DNA of 64,000 nucleotides, from positions 15,940,770 to 16,004,769 of the forward strand of contig CM119271.1 of NCBI GenBank assembly GCA_051294375.1, given 5' to 3'. This DNA comes from Paraspadella gotoi. Lineage: Eukaryota > Chaetognatha. The notes under the pieces are model-generated. The model saw only the letters and a program-made list of their open reading frames with translations, did not search any database and was not told the DNA's origin. Below are positions 43,037-54,723 of this stretch, piece after piece. The position numbers and the translations under genes are program-made. Position 1 is the stretch's first letter. The number at the start of each line of letters is the position of its first letter.

Positions 43037-46000
43037 ATGAATTCTCTGACGACGACTACGACTACGACGCGATCACAAGTAGGGAGACTCGTCAGTCTCA
43101 CACAGAATCACAGTCTCACACAGAATCAAGGTAAGTTTAAGTGACCGTTTTATTGGTCCGAGCGACGCGGGACTCTGTCCGACCGTCTCCCAATCCCCCA
43201 ATTCTGGTAACGATGGTTTCGATTCATCGTTGCTAAATATTTTCTTATCTATTAATAGTATTATAGTATTATTACTAAATTTGAGAAAAATTAAAACTAG
43301 TTTTCCCTCTTGATTTTCTTCAGCGACTCCGGGCGACGGAAATCAGGGACACGGAAACGGCGGACCAACTCCGCCGGTCGACAGGTTCGTTTTAGTTTCT
43401 TAACAAGTACTATTAACATTATTTAATAAATAAAGCATAGTTGTAATGTTACTCCATTGCAAAAATCAATCTAAATTCCTTTCCTTCTCCCACAGAGAAC
43501 GAGTCTACAATTGGATCGTGGAATTGGCGAAGACGGAATCTCAAGAGAACGCGCTGCTGGAACTCAGCAAGAAGAGAGAGATCGTTCCCGATCTCGCGCC
43601 GATGCTCTGGCATTCTTTCGGTGAGGAGCGGTAATCTCACGCACGGACAGAGGGACAGATTGGCGATTGGAATAAACATTGGGAATAATATAATTGGCGG
43701 GGGAAAAAAATTAGGTTTGAGGAAAATTACTAAATTGTCGGTTATTCCCATGGAAAACGAATCTCTCAATTACATTTGCATTTTGTAGTTTATTAACGAA
43801 GTTTATTCTTATACTTTAGAAGTTTATATTTATTACTTTCCATGACTTCCTTTTTATTTTATTATATAATATAATATTTATTTGTAAGTTTTTGGCGAAA
43901 GGAATATTTAGTTGTGCATTATAAAGCTTTTAAAATTCCACTTCGTCTTCAGGCACCATCGCGGCTCTCCTTCAAGAAATCGTCAACATCTATCCAGCGA
44001 TCAATCCTCCCACGCTGACGGCGCATCAAAGCAATCGGGTCTGCAACGCCCTCGCCCTTCTGCAATGCGTCGCCTCCCATCCAGAGACCAGGACAGTTTT
44101 TCTCAAGGTCCGTACAGAGCAGATCGCATATGGAAAGTCACGATTTTCTTTTAAATAATACATGTATTACTTTGTAAATTAAAGCCATAGCCGATGAAAT
44201 AAATATGTTAATGTATACAGTGTTAAAAAACTTAAAATAATCTATCATGAGCATAGATTATGGTATTAAAATATTTTTTGTCAAAAAAGTCGAATTAAAA
44301 TTATTATATTACAATATAGAGAAATTTTTTTTTTTAAATCTTAAAATTTTTTGATGGATTCTGATAGAGCATAAAAAGTTAAACAAGAAATATAATTACA
44401 CCTTTTAAAAAATTTTATGTTATCTAAGTGAAAATATAAATATAAAAAAACTGATAAAATCATCGAAAGATTATGATAACGATCTTTTATTTTTTTTATT
44501 TTTAACTCGCTTATCATAAAAATATTTAAAAAATAATTATACTTTGTGTATACAACTTTTTATGAGCTATCTGAATCTGTTCTTAAAATTTAAGAATTTT
44601 CAAAAAAACTTTTGGCCTTTCCTATCTATAAATATTAAAAAATTAATTACTAGCCATATAAGTAATTTTTTGTCCATTGAAAGTATTCTTAAAAATGTAT
44701 AAATTTTCGTTTGAGCATGTACTCGCTGTAAATTTTTAACTCACCCCATTGAGTGCCGCTTCCCCTAATTTAATATATATAATAATATTAATCCAGGCCC
44801 ACATTCCTCTCTTTCTCTACCCTTTCCTTCACACGACGTCAAAGACTCGACCCTTCGAGTATCTCAGACTCACGAGTCTCGGAGTCATCGGCGCACTCGT
44901 CAAGACGGACGAGCAAGAGGTATGTCCCGGATGTAATTTCGTTAATCTTTGTTAATTAAGGTTGACTTTATTTTGATATTTAATCTATGATAATCAGGTG
45001 ATTGATTTTCTGTTGACCACCGAGATTATTCCCCTCTGCCTTCGAATCATGGAGTCGGGAAGCGAATTGTCCAAAACCGTCGCCACTTTCATTTTGCAAA
45101 AGGTTTCCTCAGTTTTATATGAAATTGGTACAACCAATATAAAAATTATCCATTCATTTAATAAATAAGCTATCTTGCCCCTGACTTTGGACAGGCTTTG
45201 GTGGTTTAAGGCCTCCATCATTCTTACAAGATAATGACATAGCAGGTCCCTGCAAGCTTTCAATCAAGACTCTCTCACAGTCTCGTTTATTCACTCCCAG
45301 AGTACCTGGCTTCCCTATCAATGAAGTGGTATATTATCTTCGCTCAATTTTGATGTATTTTGATGTAATTGATGTCAAGAGCTTGATTATTTCCATTATG
45401 TTTCAACTCGACAGATTCTCCTGGACGAGACGGGTTTGTCCTACATCTGTCAGACTTACGAGAGATTTTCTCACGTCGCCCTCATTTTGGGAAAGATGGT
45501 GCATCACTTGTCCAAGGTGAGTCTAAAGTACATACAACATCGGACAAAGGTTTGTTTTTAATTTAGGCAGGTTTCTTCATTTAGTTCCCTCTTGGTCTGC
45601 GTCTTTGAATCAGGGCACCTGTGGACGAACATCACACACACACATCACACATCACACACCCTCATTATCGACAAAACTCAATCTTAATGATTTAAAATTT
45701 AGGGGGAAAAAAATGACACAATTTTAAAAGTATTTTAAATCAACATTCCATTAACTTTTTTTTCAGGAACAATCTGCCCGTTTGTTAAAACACGTTGTTC
45801 GGTGCTACCTCCGCTTATCCGACAATCACCGCGCCAGAGAGGCCCTGGGACAATGCTTGCCCGATCAGGTTCTTTATTTTTTCATTATCGGTGTCTGACA
45901 AAAACTGTCCGGTTTAATTTTGGTTAAATGTGATTCAGAATGTTCCGCATCAAGTTCCTCCTTTTTTTCCAGTTGAAAGATCAAACTTTCATGAATTGCC

Positions 46001-46125
46001 TGAAGGACGACCAGAGCACGAGGCGATGGCTGGCGACGCTTCTCAAGAACTTAGAGAACCCCGTCGCCGGTGTTGGGGTCGGAATGCCTGGACCAAACCT
46101 CATGCAGCCCGGGCCGCAGCCTTAA
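43037..46125 (+). CDS. CNOT9: CCR4-NOT complex subunit 9 (RQCD1/RCD-1)
   Basis: Nine exons (43037-43130, 43324-43384, 43496-43620, 43953-44107, 44797-44919, 44998-45102, 45415-45516, 45767-45868, 45973-46125) sum to 339 residues with all phases consistent. CNOT9 is the armadillo-repeat subunit of the CCR4-NOT deadenylase. It docks TNRC6/GW182 and other recruiters through tryptophan-binding pockets. Near-invariant stretches are present: [82 protein letters not shown] and [17 protein letters not shown]. The N-terminal ~50 residues are a low-complexity Thr/Asn/Gly extension, longer than in human. The poly(A) signal is at 46199-46204. A dispersed repeat sits in intron 6 and another in intron 4. 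Identification is firm. Confidence 0.97.
44345..44720 (+). repeat. A/T-rich dispersed repeat in CNOT9 intron 4
   Basis: Second copy of the repeat at 24150-24640, same orientation, with 'gatggattctgatagagcat', 'tactttgtgta-acaacttttt' and 'ggcctttcctat'. Confidence 0.55.
45117..45332 (+). repeat. Dispersed ~215-bp repeat, fullest copy (CNOT9 intron 6)
   Basis: From TGAAATTGGTACAACCAATA to 'caatgaagtggtata'. The copy begins only about 15 bases after the exon 6 donor. The terminal ATTGGT-AC-AACCAAT is itself palindromic. Superfamily unknown. Confidence 0.65.
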
Positions 46126-47656
46126 TTTCTTTTTTGTTTGGCCTTAAAAAAAAAAAAAAAACTCGAAGAATCTCGTTTGTCTTTTTACATTTTGGAAAAT
46201 AAACGAGAAAATTTTAAACTAAAGAGCAATATTGTGTTATTTTTTAAATTCCTCCTTTTCTGTCTCTTAATGTTGTTTTGGGTCGTTATACTTAATCTTT
46301 CTCAATCGATTCAAGAAAAGACTTTTTGTTAAAAAAAATTATCTTCGTATTTTTTTGAAAGTTTTTTGACATTTTCTTGTGACGGAACGAATTTAATTTT
46401 AGTTTTCGTCATAATTAAATGTAGATTTTAAAATGAAATCAAACACTTTTTTGTTTGGACTTTTTGAAAAAAAAATCTACTAGCAATAATTTTACTATGC
46501 CTCATCTGCATTAGCCCAATTAGTATTTCTATGTTAATAGGGTTTGTATTGATCATATTTGTTTGTTTCTAAAATATGAATGAAATTGGTACAACCAATA
46601 TTTAAGTTTCATTTCGTTTTGTTTGTTTGTTTGTTTGATTGTTTGTTCGATTCACATAAAATTTGATTAAATTAATTGAACCCAGTCTACTAATTTGATT
46701 TCGCTCTATTATAGAGCTTTGTTGCATAATTTATGCATTCAATAGTCAATTAAAAAAATACAAATTATGTATATTTTGTTTTCTTGTAAATACCGCGTTT
46801 CGAGGTCAGGCTTTATTCTTCGTTATTCAGTGAACTTTGGTTCTGTGAACGAAAGCTAAATCCATAACACGACGACGACAACGACGACCCGAGTTTTAAA
46901 CTTTTTATTTTCTCTTCGAAATTAAATTTTGTTCTTCACCAATTGACTTTGATGATTAATTTTTTTCCCCACAAAATATATTTTCATATTTTAGATATAC
47001 TTTTGAAATGAACAACTCGATCCGCAATAATTTAGAAAAAAAAAGTAGAAAACGAGACGTAACTGATTCACCGAATGTTTGTTAATTCCGCTAAAAGGTT
47101 CGCGCATTAGAATAAAGAAGAGAAAAACGGTAGATAATTTAAATATCGATGCTCACCGTCTTAATTCCTCACGGCGGAATCCTTTCACCGACTTTACAAT
47201 CTTCGACGTTTAAGATTCACCACCGATGAAGGAGTGAAGTAAGCGAATGATGCGAAACGCATTGCGCTTGCGCATTGTCAAGGGGACAATTATTTGTTAT
47301 ACTTAACTATTTACGTGAATAAGTTGGCCTCGGATCGAAATGACGCGACTCGACTTTCCTTTTTAATCGAAGAAAAGAGAAAATAGTCTTCGTCGCCTTT
47401 CGCTTCGCAAATGAGCTGAACCGATCAAAATCAGGTGAGGTTGGGGTCTGTTGGGGTTGGGCTCAGTTGGGGGTTTCCATATTCCAGGTTTGTGTCTGGT
47501 CACTTGGCGGTTTGGGTCTGGCCTGGGTGAGATTGCCGCCAGACGTTTGGGAGGTCGAGGTTTTGATCTGTAATTGATGAGGTCTGATTGAGACCAGGGT
47601 GAGGCAAATTCCTCACTTCGGTTAATCCAAACTTCTCCCTCGACTCAGGGGGGGCC
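46126..47656 (+). other. CNOT9 3' UTR, spacer and WDR20 upstream region
   Basis: No gene is seen. A short remnant of the 215-bp repeat is at about 46578-46600, and a TTTG run at 46616-46640. The DNA becomes GC-richer from about 47400; the run of GGTTGGG/GTCTGG-rich bases just before the WDR20 start is probably its leader. Confidence 0.45.
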
Positions 47657-50600
47657 ATGGCCGCTCCTTCCGGCGAAGTCGGCGGCAAAGATGACATCAA
47701 AACTCAGTTCGTCACGAGAGAGGGAACCTACAGGTACAAACAAATCATTTTATAGTAATATATAATTATTAATTAGATCTGTTAACGTTCCTTCCTTTAA
47801 TTTAGGCTCCTTACCCTCTCGGAGTACAGCCACCCCAACCGCATCGCCTACAGCACGCAGAGCAACGTCCCCGTCAAACTCTCCTTCATCGCCGTCGCCG
47901 ACTCGACGGGAAACGGGGAGAGAATCTGTTTCAACATCGGACGCGAACTCTACTTTTACGCTTATCGGGGCGTCAGGTCAGTTTTGTTTCTTTAATCTCA
48001 TTTGCATATTGCAGTATTTTGAAAGAAAGCTATTTGAAAATCTTCTTTTTTGTTTGTCAACTCTTGATTTTTAATATTTGTAATAACTCTTCATTCATGA
48101 ATATCAATATTACCTTTTGACAGAACTTATTATGTATATTCCATCCACTGATTTGCGCCTCGCAGAAAAGCGGCGGACCTGACGAAGCCGATCGACAAGC
48201 GCGTCTACAAGGGGACGATGCCCACGTGTCACCACATCAACCCGTTGACGGCGCACTCGGACTCGGTCGCCCTTCTCGTCGGCTTCTCCGCAGGGCAGGT
48301 CCAGCTCATCGACCCCATCAAGAAGGAACTCAGTAAGCTCTACAACGAGGAGAGACTCATCGATAAGACCAAGGTTTGTTTAGAGCCCCCGCTGGAGAGA
48401 TCAGAAATAGATTTGTTTAGAGCCCCCGCTGGAGAGATCAGAAATAGATTTGTTTACTAAAAAAGATAATACCTCTGAAGTTTGAATTTAATGACTCAAC
48501 ATTCTCATTGGCTTTCTACTTTTTCTGCAGGTGACCTGCATCAAATGGGTGCCCGGTTCCTCGCAACAGTTTCTCGTCTCCCACGCCTCGGGTCATCTCT
48601 ACGTCTACAACGAGGCGTCGCCCTGCGGTCAAAATCCGCCCACCTATCAAATGTTCAAGCAGGTGACACTTTTACTCGATGTTAACAGTTGTAATTAAAC
48701 TTATCTTAAAACTTTACATGGTTTCCGGCCTCCAGGGCGAGGGATACAAGATCGAGACTTGCCGAACGCGGACCTCGTGCAACCCCCTCTATCGATGGAC
48801 GGTGGGCGAAGGGCCGATCAACGAGTTTGCTTTCGGTCCGGACAACAAGCGCTTCGCCGTCGTCTCTCAGGACGGTGATTAAACAGATTAAACGTATAAA
48901 TCAATATTTGTATTTGGTTGTCTATTAATAATTAATAAAAAAAAATAGTTATTAGTTATTGAATTATTTTGGGTATGAAATTATTATTTTGTTGGAAATT
49001 GTAAAAAAAATTTTCTTTTCTCTTCCTTCCTTCGTTCGTTCATTGGTTCTTTCCTACTTTTCTACTTTCTCTTTCCTTCCTTTCCTTTTTCTTTCTTCTT
49101 CCTTTCCTCTTTCCTTTCCTTCTTTTTTACCTTTCTTTCCCCCCCCTCCCCTCCCCCCCAGGCTACCTCCGCATCTTCGACTTCGACTCTCTCTCCCTCG
49201 TCGGTTCCATGAAGTCCTACTTCGGCGGCCTCCTCTGCTGCAGTTGGTCGCCCGACGGAAAATACGTGGCGACGGGCGGAGAGGACGACCTCGTCTCCGT
49301 CTACTCCGTGGCCGAGCAGCGGGTCATATGTCGGGGTCAGGGACACAACTCTTGGGTCAACGTGGTCGCCTTCGACCCTTTCACGTGCCACCTGGGCGGC
49401 GGCGTGTCCGGCGGGCTCGACGACGAGGACGACGACGAGGAGGAGGAGGACGACTGCAGCGAGGCGGAGACGGGCGCCGATTCTCGCGATGCCTTCGGTC
49501 GGTCGCCGCCTTCCGACGTCGTCGACGCGGGGCAGCCGAGATTTAACGGCGGCTGCGGCTGCGGAGCCGACGCGCTTCCTTCCCCGCCGCAGCAGCAGCG
49601 ATCCAGGTCTTTTGGAATTAACGGGCGGTTTTTGGAGCAACCTTTCGGATCATAGTACCTTAATCTAATTTACATATTGTAGTTTTTAAATAACTTATTG
49701 AATATGGGATCCGGTTTTCATACAAGTTTTATTTTGTTTGTTTGTTTTTGTTTTGTTTTGTAAATTTTTATGAGCGTGAATGATGATTTAATTATTTAAC
49801 AATGATTATTTATTTTATTGTAGATAAATCTTTATTCTTTCCCAGGTACTACCAGCGTCCCGTCAACGGCAACTTCTCCGACGACCACGCCTCGCCCAAC
49901 TACCATCATCACCCCGGATGTAATGGACCTCCGCGGCGGAGCGGCGATGCGCTCAAGGACGCCTGCAACTCCGTCAAGGTTTGGCTAAAAGGGAAAAGAT
50001 TTATTTCATTTACATAATACGACATTACTTTTTAAAAACGAAGAGCCTTTACTCTTCATCCTCCACCCTATCTAAAAGGTCTACGGCGCCGGTGACGCCG
50101 ACAATTACGTCGTAGGTTCGTCCCTCGGCGTCGTTGGTTGCCCCGCCTCCCGGTCTCCGCCTTGCGTCAACTACCGAATCGGTTCCATCGGACAGGACAC
50201 CCTCTTGTGTCTCTGGGACTTGACGGAAGACTTGCTTCGGCCACCGGCGCCGCGGGCAAGGGCCAACACCTCCGTCTCCGCCTGCAGCCGACTCTCGCCG
50301 ACGCCGGGTGCCGTTAATGGAAATTCCGGCGCTGCGGCGTCGCCGGGCGTCGTCGGTCGCGTTAACGGCGACGCCGCTCACGTTTTGTCCCCCGCGGCGT
50401 CGACTGTCGCCACCGATCAACGCTCCTCCTCCGGATCTCACAACGCCGCCGCCCCACCTGCTAGTCATTCCCTCGGCCGAAAGGGGGAGGCGACGAACCA
50501 CTTGGACAATAACGCCGGCGCCGTCAACGGACCCCCGCTTCCGCCGCAGCAGCGGACTTCGTCCTCGTCGTTGTCCCAAAAGTTGTCCTCGTTGACGCTG

Positions 50601-51389
50601 GGACATCACCACTCCAAGGACAAAGGGGAAAAGGGAGCGGGGGACAAGGGTGGCGCCGATCGTAAAGACAAGGACAAAGGAAAAGCCGGCGACGAGAATC
50701 ATCTCTCCAACGACTTTTTCGGCGGCTTTCACGGACGCAAGAAGGACAAAGGAGGCGGCGGAGGCGGTGGAGGTGGACGCGGTTCCAACAGCAACGCTAG
50801 TCAAAGTTCGGGCGCAGTCGGCAACGCGGCCAATTCAACGTCAAGCAAGCCCGGCCACAACAACGACAACAACGAAGAGGACGAAACTGTTCGACTCCTC
50901 GGCACGCCCTCTTGCCCGAGGCTTGAGGATCTCCACATCCTCGAGCCTCTTATCTGCAAGAAGATCGCCCACGAGCGATTGACGGCGCTCTGCTTCAGAG
51001 AGGACTGCCTCGTCACCGCCTGTCAGGAAGGGTTCGTCTGCACCTGGGCCAGGCCGGGGAAGGTCAACTTCGGCACGCAGCAGCAGCAGTTCTCTCCCCA
51101 GCAGCAACAACAGCCGCCTCCTCAGTGCCAAAGTCCGCAACTTCCCTCTCACCATCACCTTCATCACAACCAGGAGCAGCAACAGCAACAGCCGCAGCAG
51201 CAGCAAAGAGGGTCGCCGCAGACGGCGGCGCCTCCGCCCTCCCATCCTGCGCATTCCATTGGCAACATGTCGTCGACGAGTCACTTGCCTCAGCCCCATC
51301 ATCATCATCATCATCATCATCACCACCATTCCACGCATAATGAACATTCGATTTACAATAGACTTCAGTGTAGGGAAGTCATCGACTGA
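47657..51389 (+). CDS. WDR20: WD-repeat protein WDR20 (USP12/USP46 partner)
   Basis: Eight exons (47657-47733, 47806-47976, 48166-48373, 48531-48662, 48736-48874, 49162-49606, 49846-49978, 50079-51389) give 871 residues, much longer than human WDR20 (about 570). WDR20 is a beta-propeller protein that binds and activates the deubiquitinases USP12 and USP46 with WDR48. WD blades are seen in VTCIKWVPGS...HASGHLYVYN, INEFAFGPD...DGYLRIFDFD and CCSWSPDGKYVATGGEDD. The final blades are GSIGQDTLLCLWDLTEDLL and LEPLICKKIAHERLTALC with ACQEGFVCTW. Extra length comes from an acidic insert in exon 6 (DDEDDDEEEEDD), a Ser/Lys/Gly linker in exon 8 that includes LSSLTLGHHHSKDK, and a Gln/His-rich tail with about 13 consecutive His. 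A poly(A) signal lies at 52142-52147. Confidence 0.95.
48376..48456 (+). repeat. 37-bp tandem duplication in WDR20 intron 3
   Basis: Two exact 37-bp units (ttgtttagagcccccgctgg and the next 17 bases) plus a few bases of a third start within three bases of the exon 3 donor. It is a recent small duplication. Confidence 0.85.
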
Positions 51390-53681
51390 TTCCACTTTTT
51401 TAGATTAATTGATTTAAAAAGTAATGAAATTAAATATCTACTACGGCTATTGCATCTTGGTCAGTTAATGGATGGGGGGAGAATGTCTGATGATTTAATG
51501 TGTGGGTGGGTAAAATGATCAGTGAGATCATAAGAGGGATGGGATAGTTTGGTATCGATTGAGATTATTTAGTGATCAATAGGGAGTGATATTTCGGAAT
51601 AGCATTTTCGGGAGGAAAACGTGTAAGAAAGTTTTAAAGGGAGGGAATGGAAAAGCCAATTTGAGAAGTGAATGCTATGAACGAATGACCCATTAATGCT
51701 TTCATTTGGTCTCTTTTTCTTTTTAAATCGAATTTTGTCAGATGAAATAGAAGTCGCGTAACCGGTTGGTAAATTACCTTAGACCGATTCGAGCCTTACC
51801 GATTAATCAAGCCGACTCTTGAATTTCATAATCGATCAAAGATTCCACTGGTTAAAGAATTTTAAACAATTTTTAGTTGAGAAGAACCCAAGATTCGTCT
51901 AGTCGAGCCATGTATAATTGTATACGGTCTTTGGTCAATGATTGAATTTAGTCCAAAAGATTTGAGATGACCTGAAAGAGTCGACTGACTTCCCTACTTG
52001 ACTGCCTCTCGCTCTATCGCGTTTCTTTTTGAGTCAGAAGCGCGAAGGCGACGGGATGCAATTTTGTGTAACTGTTTTAGGTCAATTCTTTTTATTCATT
52101 AAAGTAGTGAAACACTTTGTAGTGGCACGATTTGTGGAAAAAATAAAAGTTTTTAAAAAAAAGCTAAACCAACGAGGAAGATTTTAATTTGAGCTCGATC
52201 GGAATCGTTTGTCAGCCACAGATTTTTTTCTTCTTAAGTTTCCCTTTCATTTATAAATAAAATATTTAAAATACGGTTTTGCTTAAAATAAAACAAAATT
52301 GGGGTCAAGAATTTTTAAATTTGATTTGATTGCTGACAATTTTTCCAGTGCTTATTTTAATTAAAATTCTTTTGTGCCATCGATTTATTTATCAGTCTCT
52401 TTTCTCTCTCAAGAATTGTTTTCTTTACTTTTTCGCGAAAAATGAAATATCGGGCAACGTGATTTTTCCCACTTTTTAGCATGATTTTTAATGTTAAAAC
52501 TGACATATTTTAGTTGTATCGCTAATCATTTTTTTGCTTTAGGATTTTTGTTGATATCTCTTCTTTATATTATTATTTTGCAATGAAATTTTTTTTTAAA
52601 TAAAAATTTTAAGAACGGTTAATGGGGGGGATTTGATAGACATTTTACAAAGAAACTGTTAAATATTTTCAGGCACAACATATTTGATTCTTTGAAAATA
52701 ATTTTTTTTGTCGCAAAACAATTTGATGATTTTTTTGGTCTTTTTTTCCTGCTGATTATATTTTGTTTTCTAAACTATTGTTCCTTCGTAATTCTTTAAA
52801 TTTTGGTCCTATTTTTCTTTTCATTATTATCATTATTATTATTATATTTATTTTTCTTATACAAATAAACCAACAAATACCATGTGGCATTTTTCACCTG
52901 TGATAAAAAAGATTTAAGAAAGACGACAAGAGAGCGAGTTAAATCTGCTCTTGGTTAGATGACTTGGAATCCAATTTATTTTTCAATAACTAAACGAGTA
53001 ATATTGTCTTTTGCTCCTTTTTACTTCTAATTTACCGTTATAAATGTACGGTTGGCTCGGATAATTCTCGGGGTAACCAAATACACAATTGATGCAATAG
53101 AAATTCTAAAGAATATGAACAAAACTTAAATTGGTTAACGAATAATACATAGTTTGAAAATTGACTGGAATTACATTTTTTTAATGTTTTTTAACGCGAT
53201 AAAAACATTTTGCTTTATACAGTTCAATCGTCTTTCTTCCGTACGAAAAAAAAATAATAAAATAAGGTTTTACTGTAATATTGAATAAATTATATATTCT
53301 CATTAAATGGTCGGTGCCGGTTTTTAATAATTTGATTTTTTTTCCGTTAAACGATTTTCTCCACTTTTTCTATCAACTTTTTTTTGTTTCAAAACAAAGA
53401 ACGTTTTTCCCTCTCTCCCCCTTTCTCTCTCTCTCTTTAGCGTTACTACATTACATACGTGAACGTTTTAACCGATTTCTTGTAAAATGCAAATTAGAAA
53501 AAAAAAATTTCGTTGTTGTTGTTGTTCGGAGGACGCGTGATTTTTTTTTTTTGGTCAATTTCTGGTTGCATTTTCTTTATTTCTTTTTTCCCCCCGAGTT
53601 GGTGAGGAGTTGAAACGGCGTTGGGGGCGGGAAGGAAGTTTTCTTTCAGTCGTTAAATTCGCCTCTTAATTTAGTTCAGTT
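51390..53681 (+). other. WDR20 3' UTR and AT-rich spacer before COX7A
   Basis: No gene is seen on either strand. A T-rich stretch with a 'ttctttcag' acceptor-like site at 53641-53649 lies 33 bases before the COX7A start. It could be the end of a 5' UTR intron or a trans-splice site. Confidence 0.45.
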
Positions 53682-54346
53682 ATGTTCTATAAAAGAAGCC
53701 CCGTCAGCGGGCGCGTCGTAGCGGCGGACGCCAACGCCTACAATCCCGCCGCGTTTCAGGATGGAAACGTCCCAGGTTCGTTGATGGAATGGAGACGTTG
53801 AAATCGAACCCCACAGTTACCTATCCTATGAGGACGTCCGTTAACCGCCTTGGGGGCCTGGAAAACTCTCAATCTTGGTTTCAAGCCCATGACCCTTTGC
53901 ATTGCTACCGAGAAAGAAGATACTGACAGTAGCATTATCCACTGATTATTTACTTATCATAATTAAAATTTATAATTAAATCCTGACAGAGAGCAAATTT
54001 CGGTTCGGATTCCCGACGCCGATCGTCAGCGATGGAAGCAAAGAAGTCGCGTCTTCCGTCGCCGCCGCCGCAATTCCCAAAAGACTTCAGAAGACGAGGG
54101 AGTTGCAGGTGAAAAGCGGAGGGGATTGGGAAAGACGGTAGGACAGACAGACAGACAGACCAATTACGGGCTCCCATTTTCCATTCCATCCTACAGCGAC
54201 TCTTTTTGCTCGAAGACGGAATCCCGGTTCACTTGAAACGCGGCGCCAGGGACGTGATCCCCTACAGACTGACTCTCGCATTGTCCGGAGTCGGGATGGT
54301 CTACTTTTCTTACGCCTTGTACCGAATGGCTTATGGAATCAAATAG
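53682..54346 (+). CDS. COX7A: Cytochrome c oxidase subunit 7A, mitochondrial
   Basis: Exons 53682-53775, 53990-54108 and 54197-54346 join in phase to give 120 residues. COX7A is a nuclear-encoded, single-pass inner-membrane subunit of complex IV. The middle and C-terminus fit the family: LQKTRELQRLFLLEDGIPVH, LKRGARDVIPYRLTL, then one membrane helix LALSGVGMVYFSYALYRMAY ending GIK. The N-terminal ~55 residues are basic, Ala/Ser-rich and poor in acid, as expected for a targeting peptide. The start is the first ATG. An AATAAA lies at 54406-54411. The next coding region (MRPL23) begins only 377 bp after the stop. Confidence 0.92.
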
Positions 54347-54723
54347 GAGCCGCAAAGAAAGGAGCAACTGCCAGGAGTTAACTGGAGCAGAGGAGATCGT
54401 CATGAAATAAAAAACGGATATGACGAATGAGGGAAAGTCTACACAACAAAATTACTAATTTAAATTATGGAACTTATGATTTTCTCGAATTCGGAAACAC
54501 GTTTTGTTTTGCCGAGATTTTGAAAGCCCAATAAGCCTCGGACCCTCGTCATCCCTTCCCCCTTACCCCCGGTATTGTATTTAAACATTTTCGCGATTCG
54601 ATTTTGTTTTTTGAAGTCGAAAACTTTTCATTATCGTTCGTCCGATTGAACGTTCGTCATTAGTTGCGCTCAGTTGTATGCAAGACGCTCGTCGGGACAG
54701 TTGCTTGAGCGTCGATTTTCGAG

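Noticed and set aside
44994-45263. Minus-strand frame whose translation is also seen at 18616-18813
   Set aside because: The shared peptide comes from the 215-bp dispersed repeat, which overlaps CNOT9 exon 6 and intron 6 here. It is a repeat, not a gene family.
49062-49640. 192-codon minus-strand and 195-codon plus-strand frames over WDR20 exon 6
   Set aside because: They are shadows in GC-rich coding sequence and CT-rich intron. Only the WDR20 frame matches WD-repeat homology and splices in phase.
54087-54403. Minus-strand frames over COX7A exon 3
   Set aside because: They are shadows of the coding exon. No homology was recognised, and the plus strand has a clear COX7A signature.
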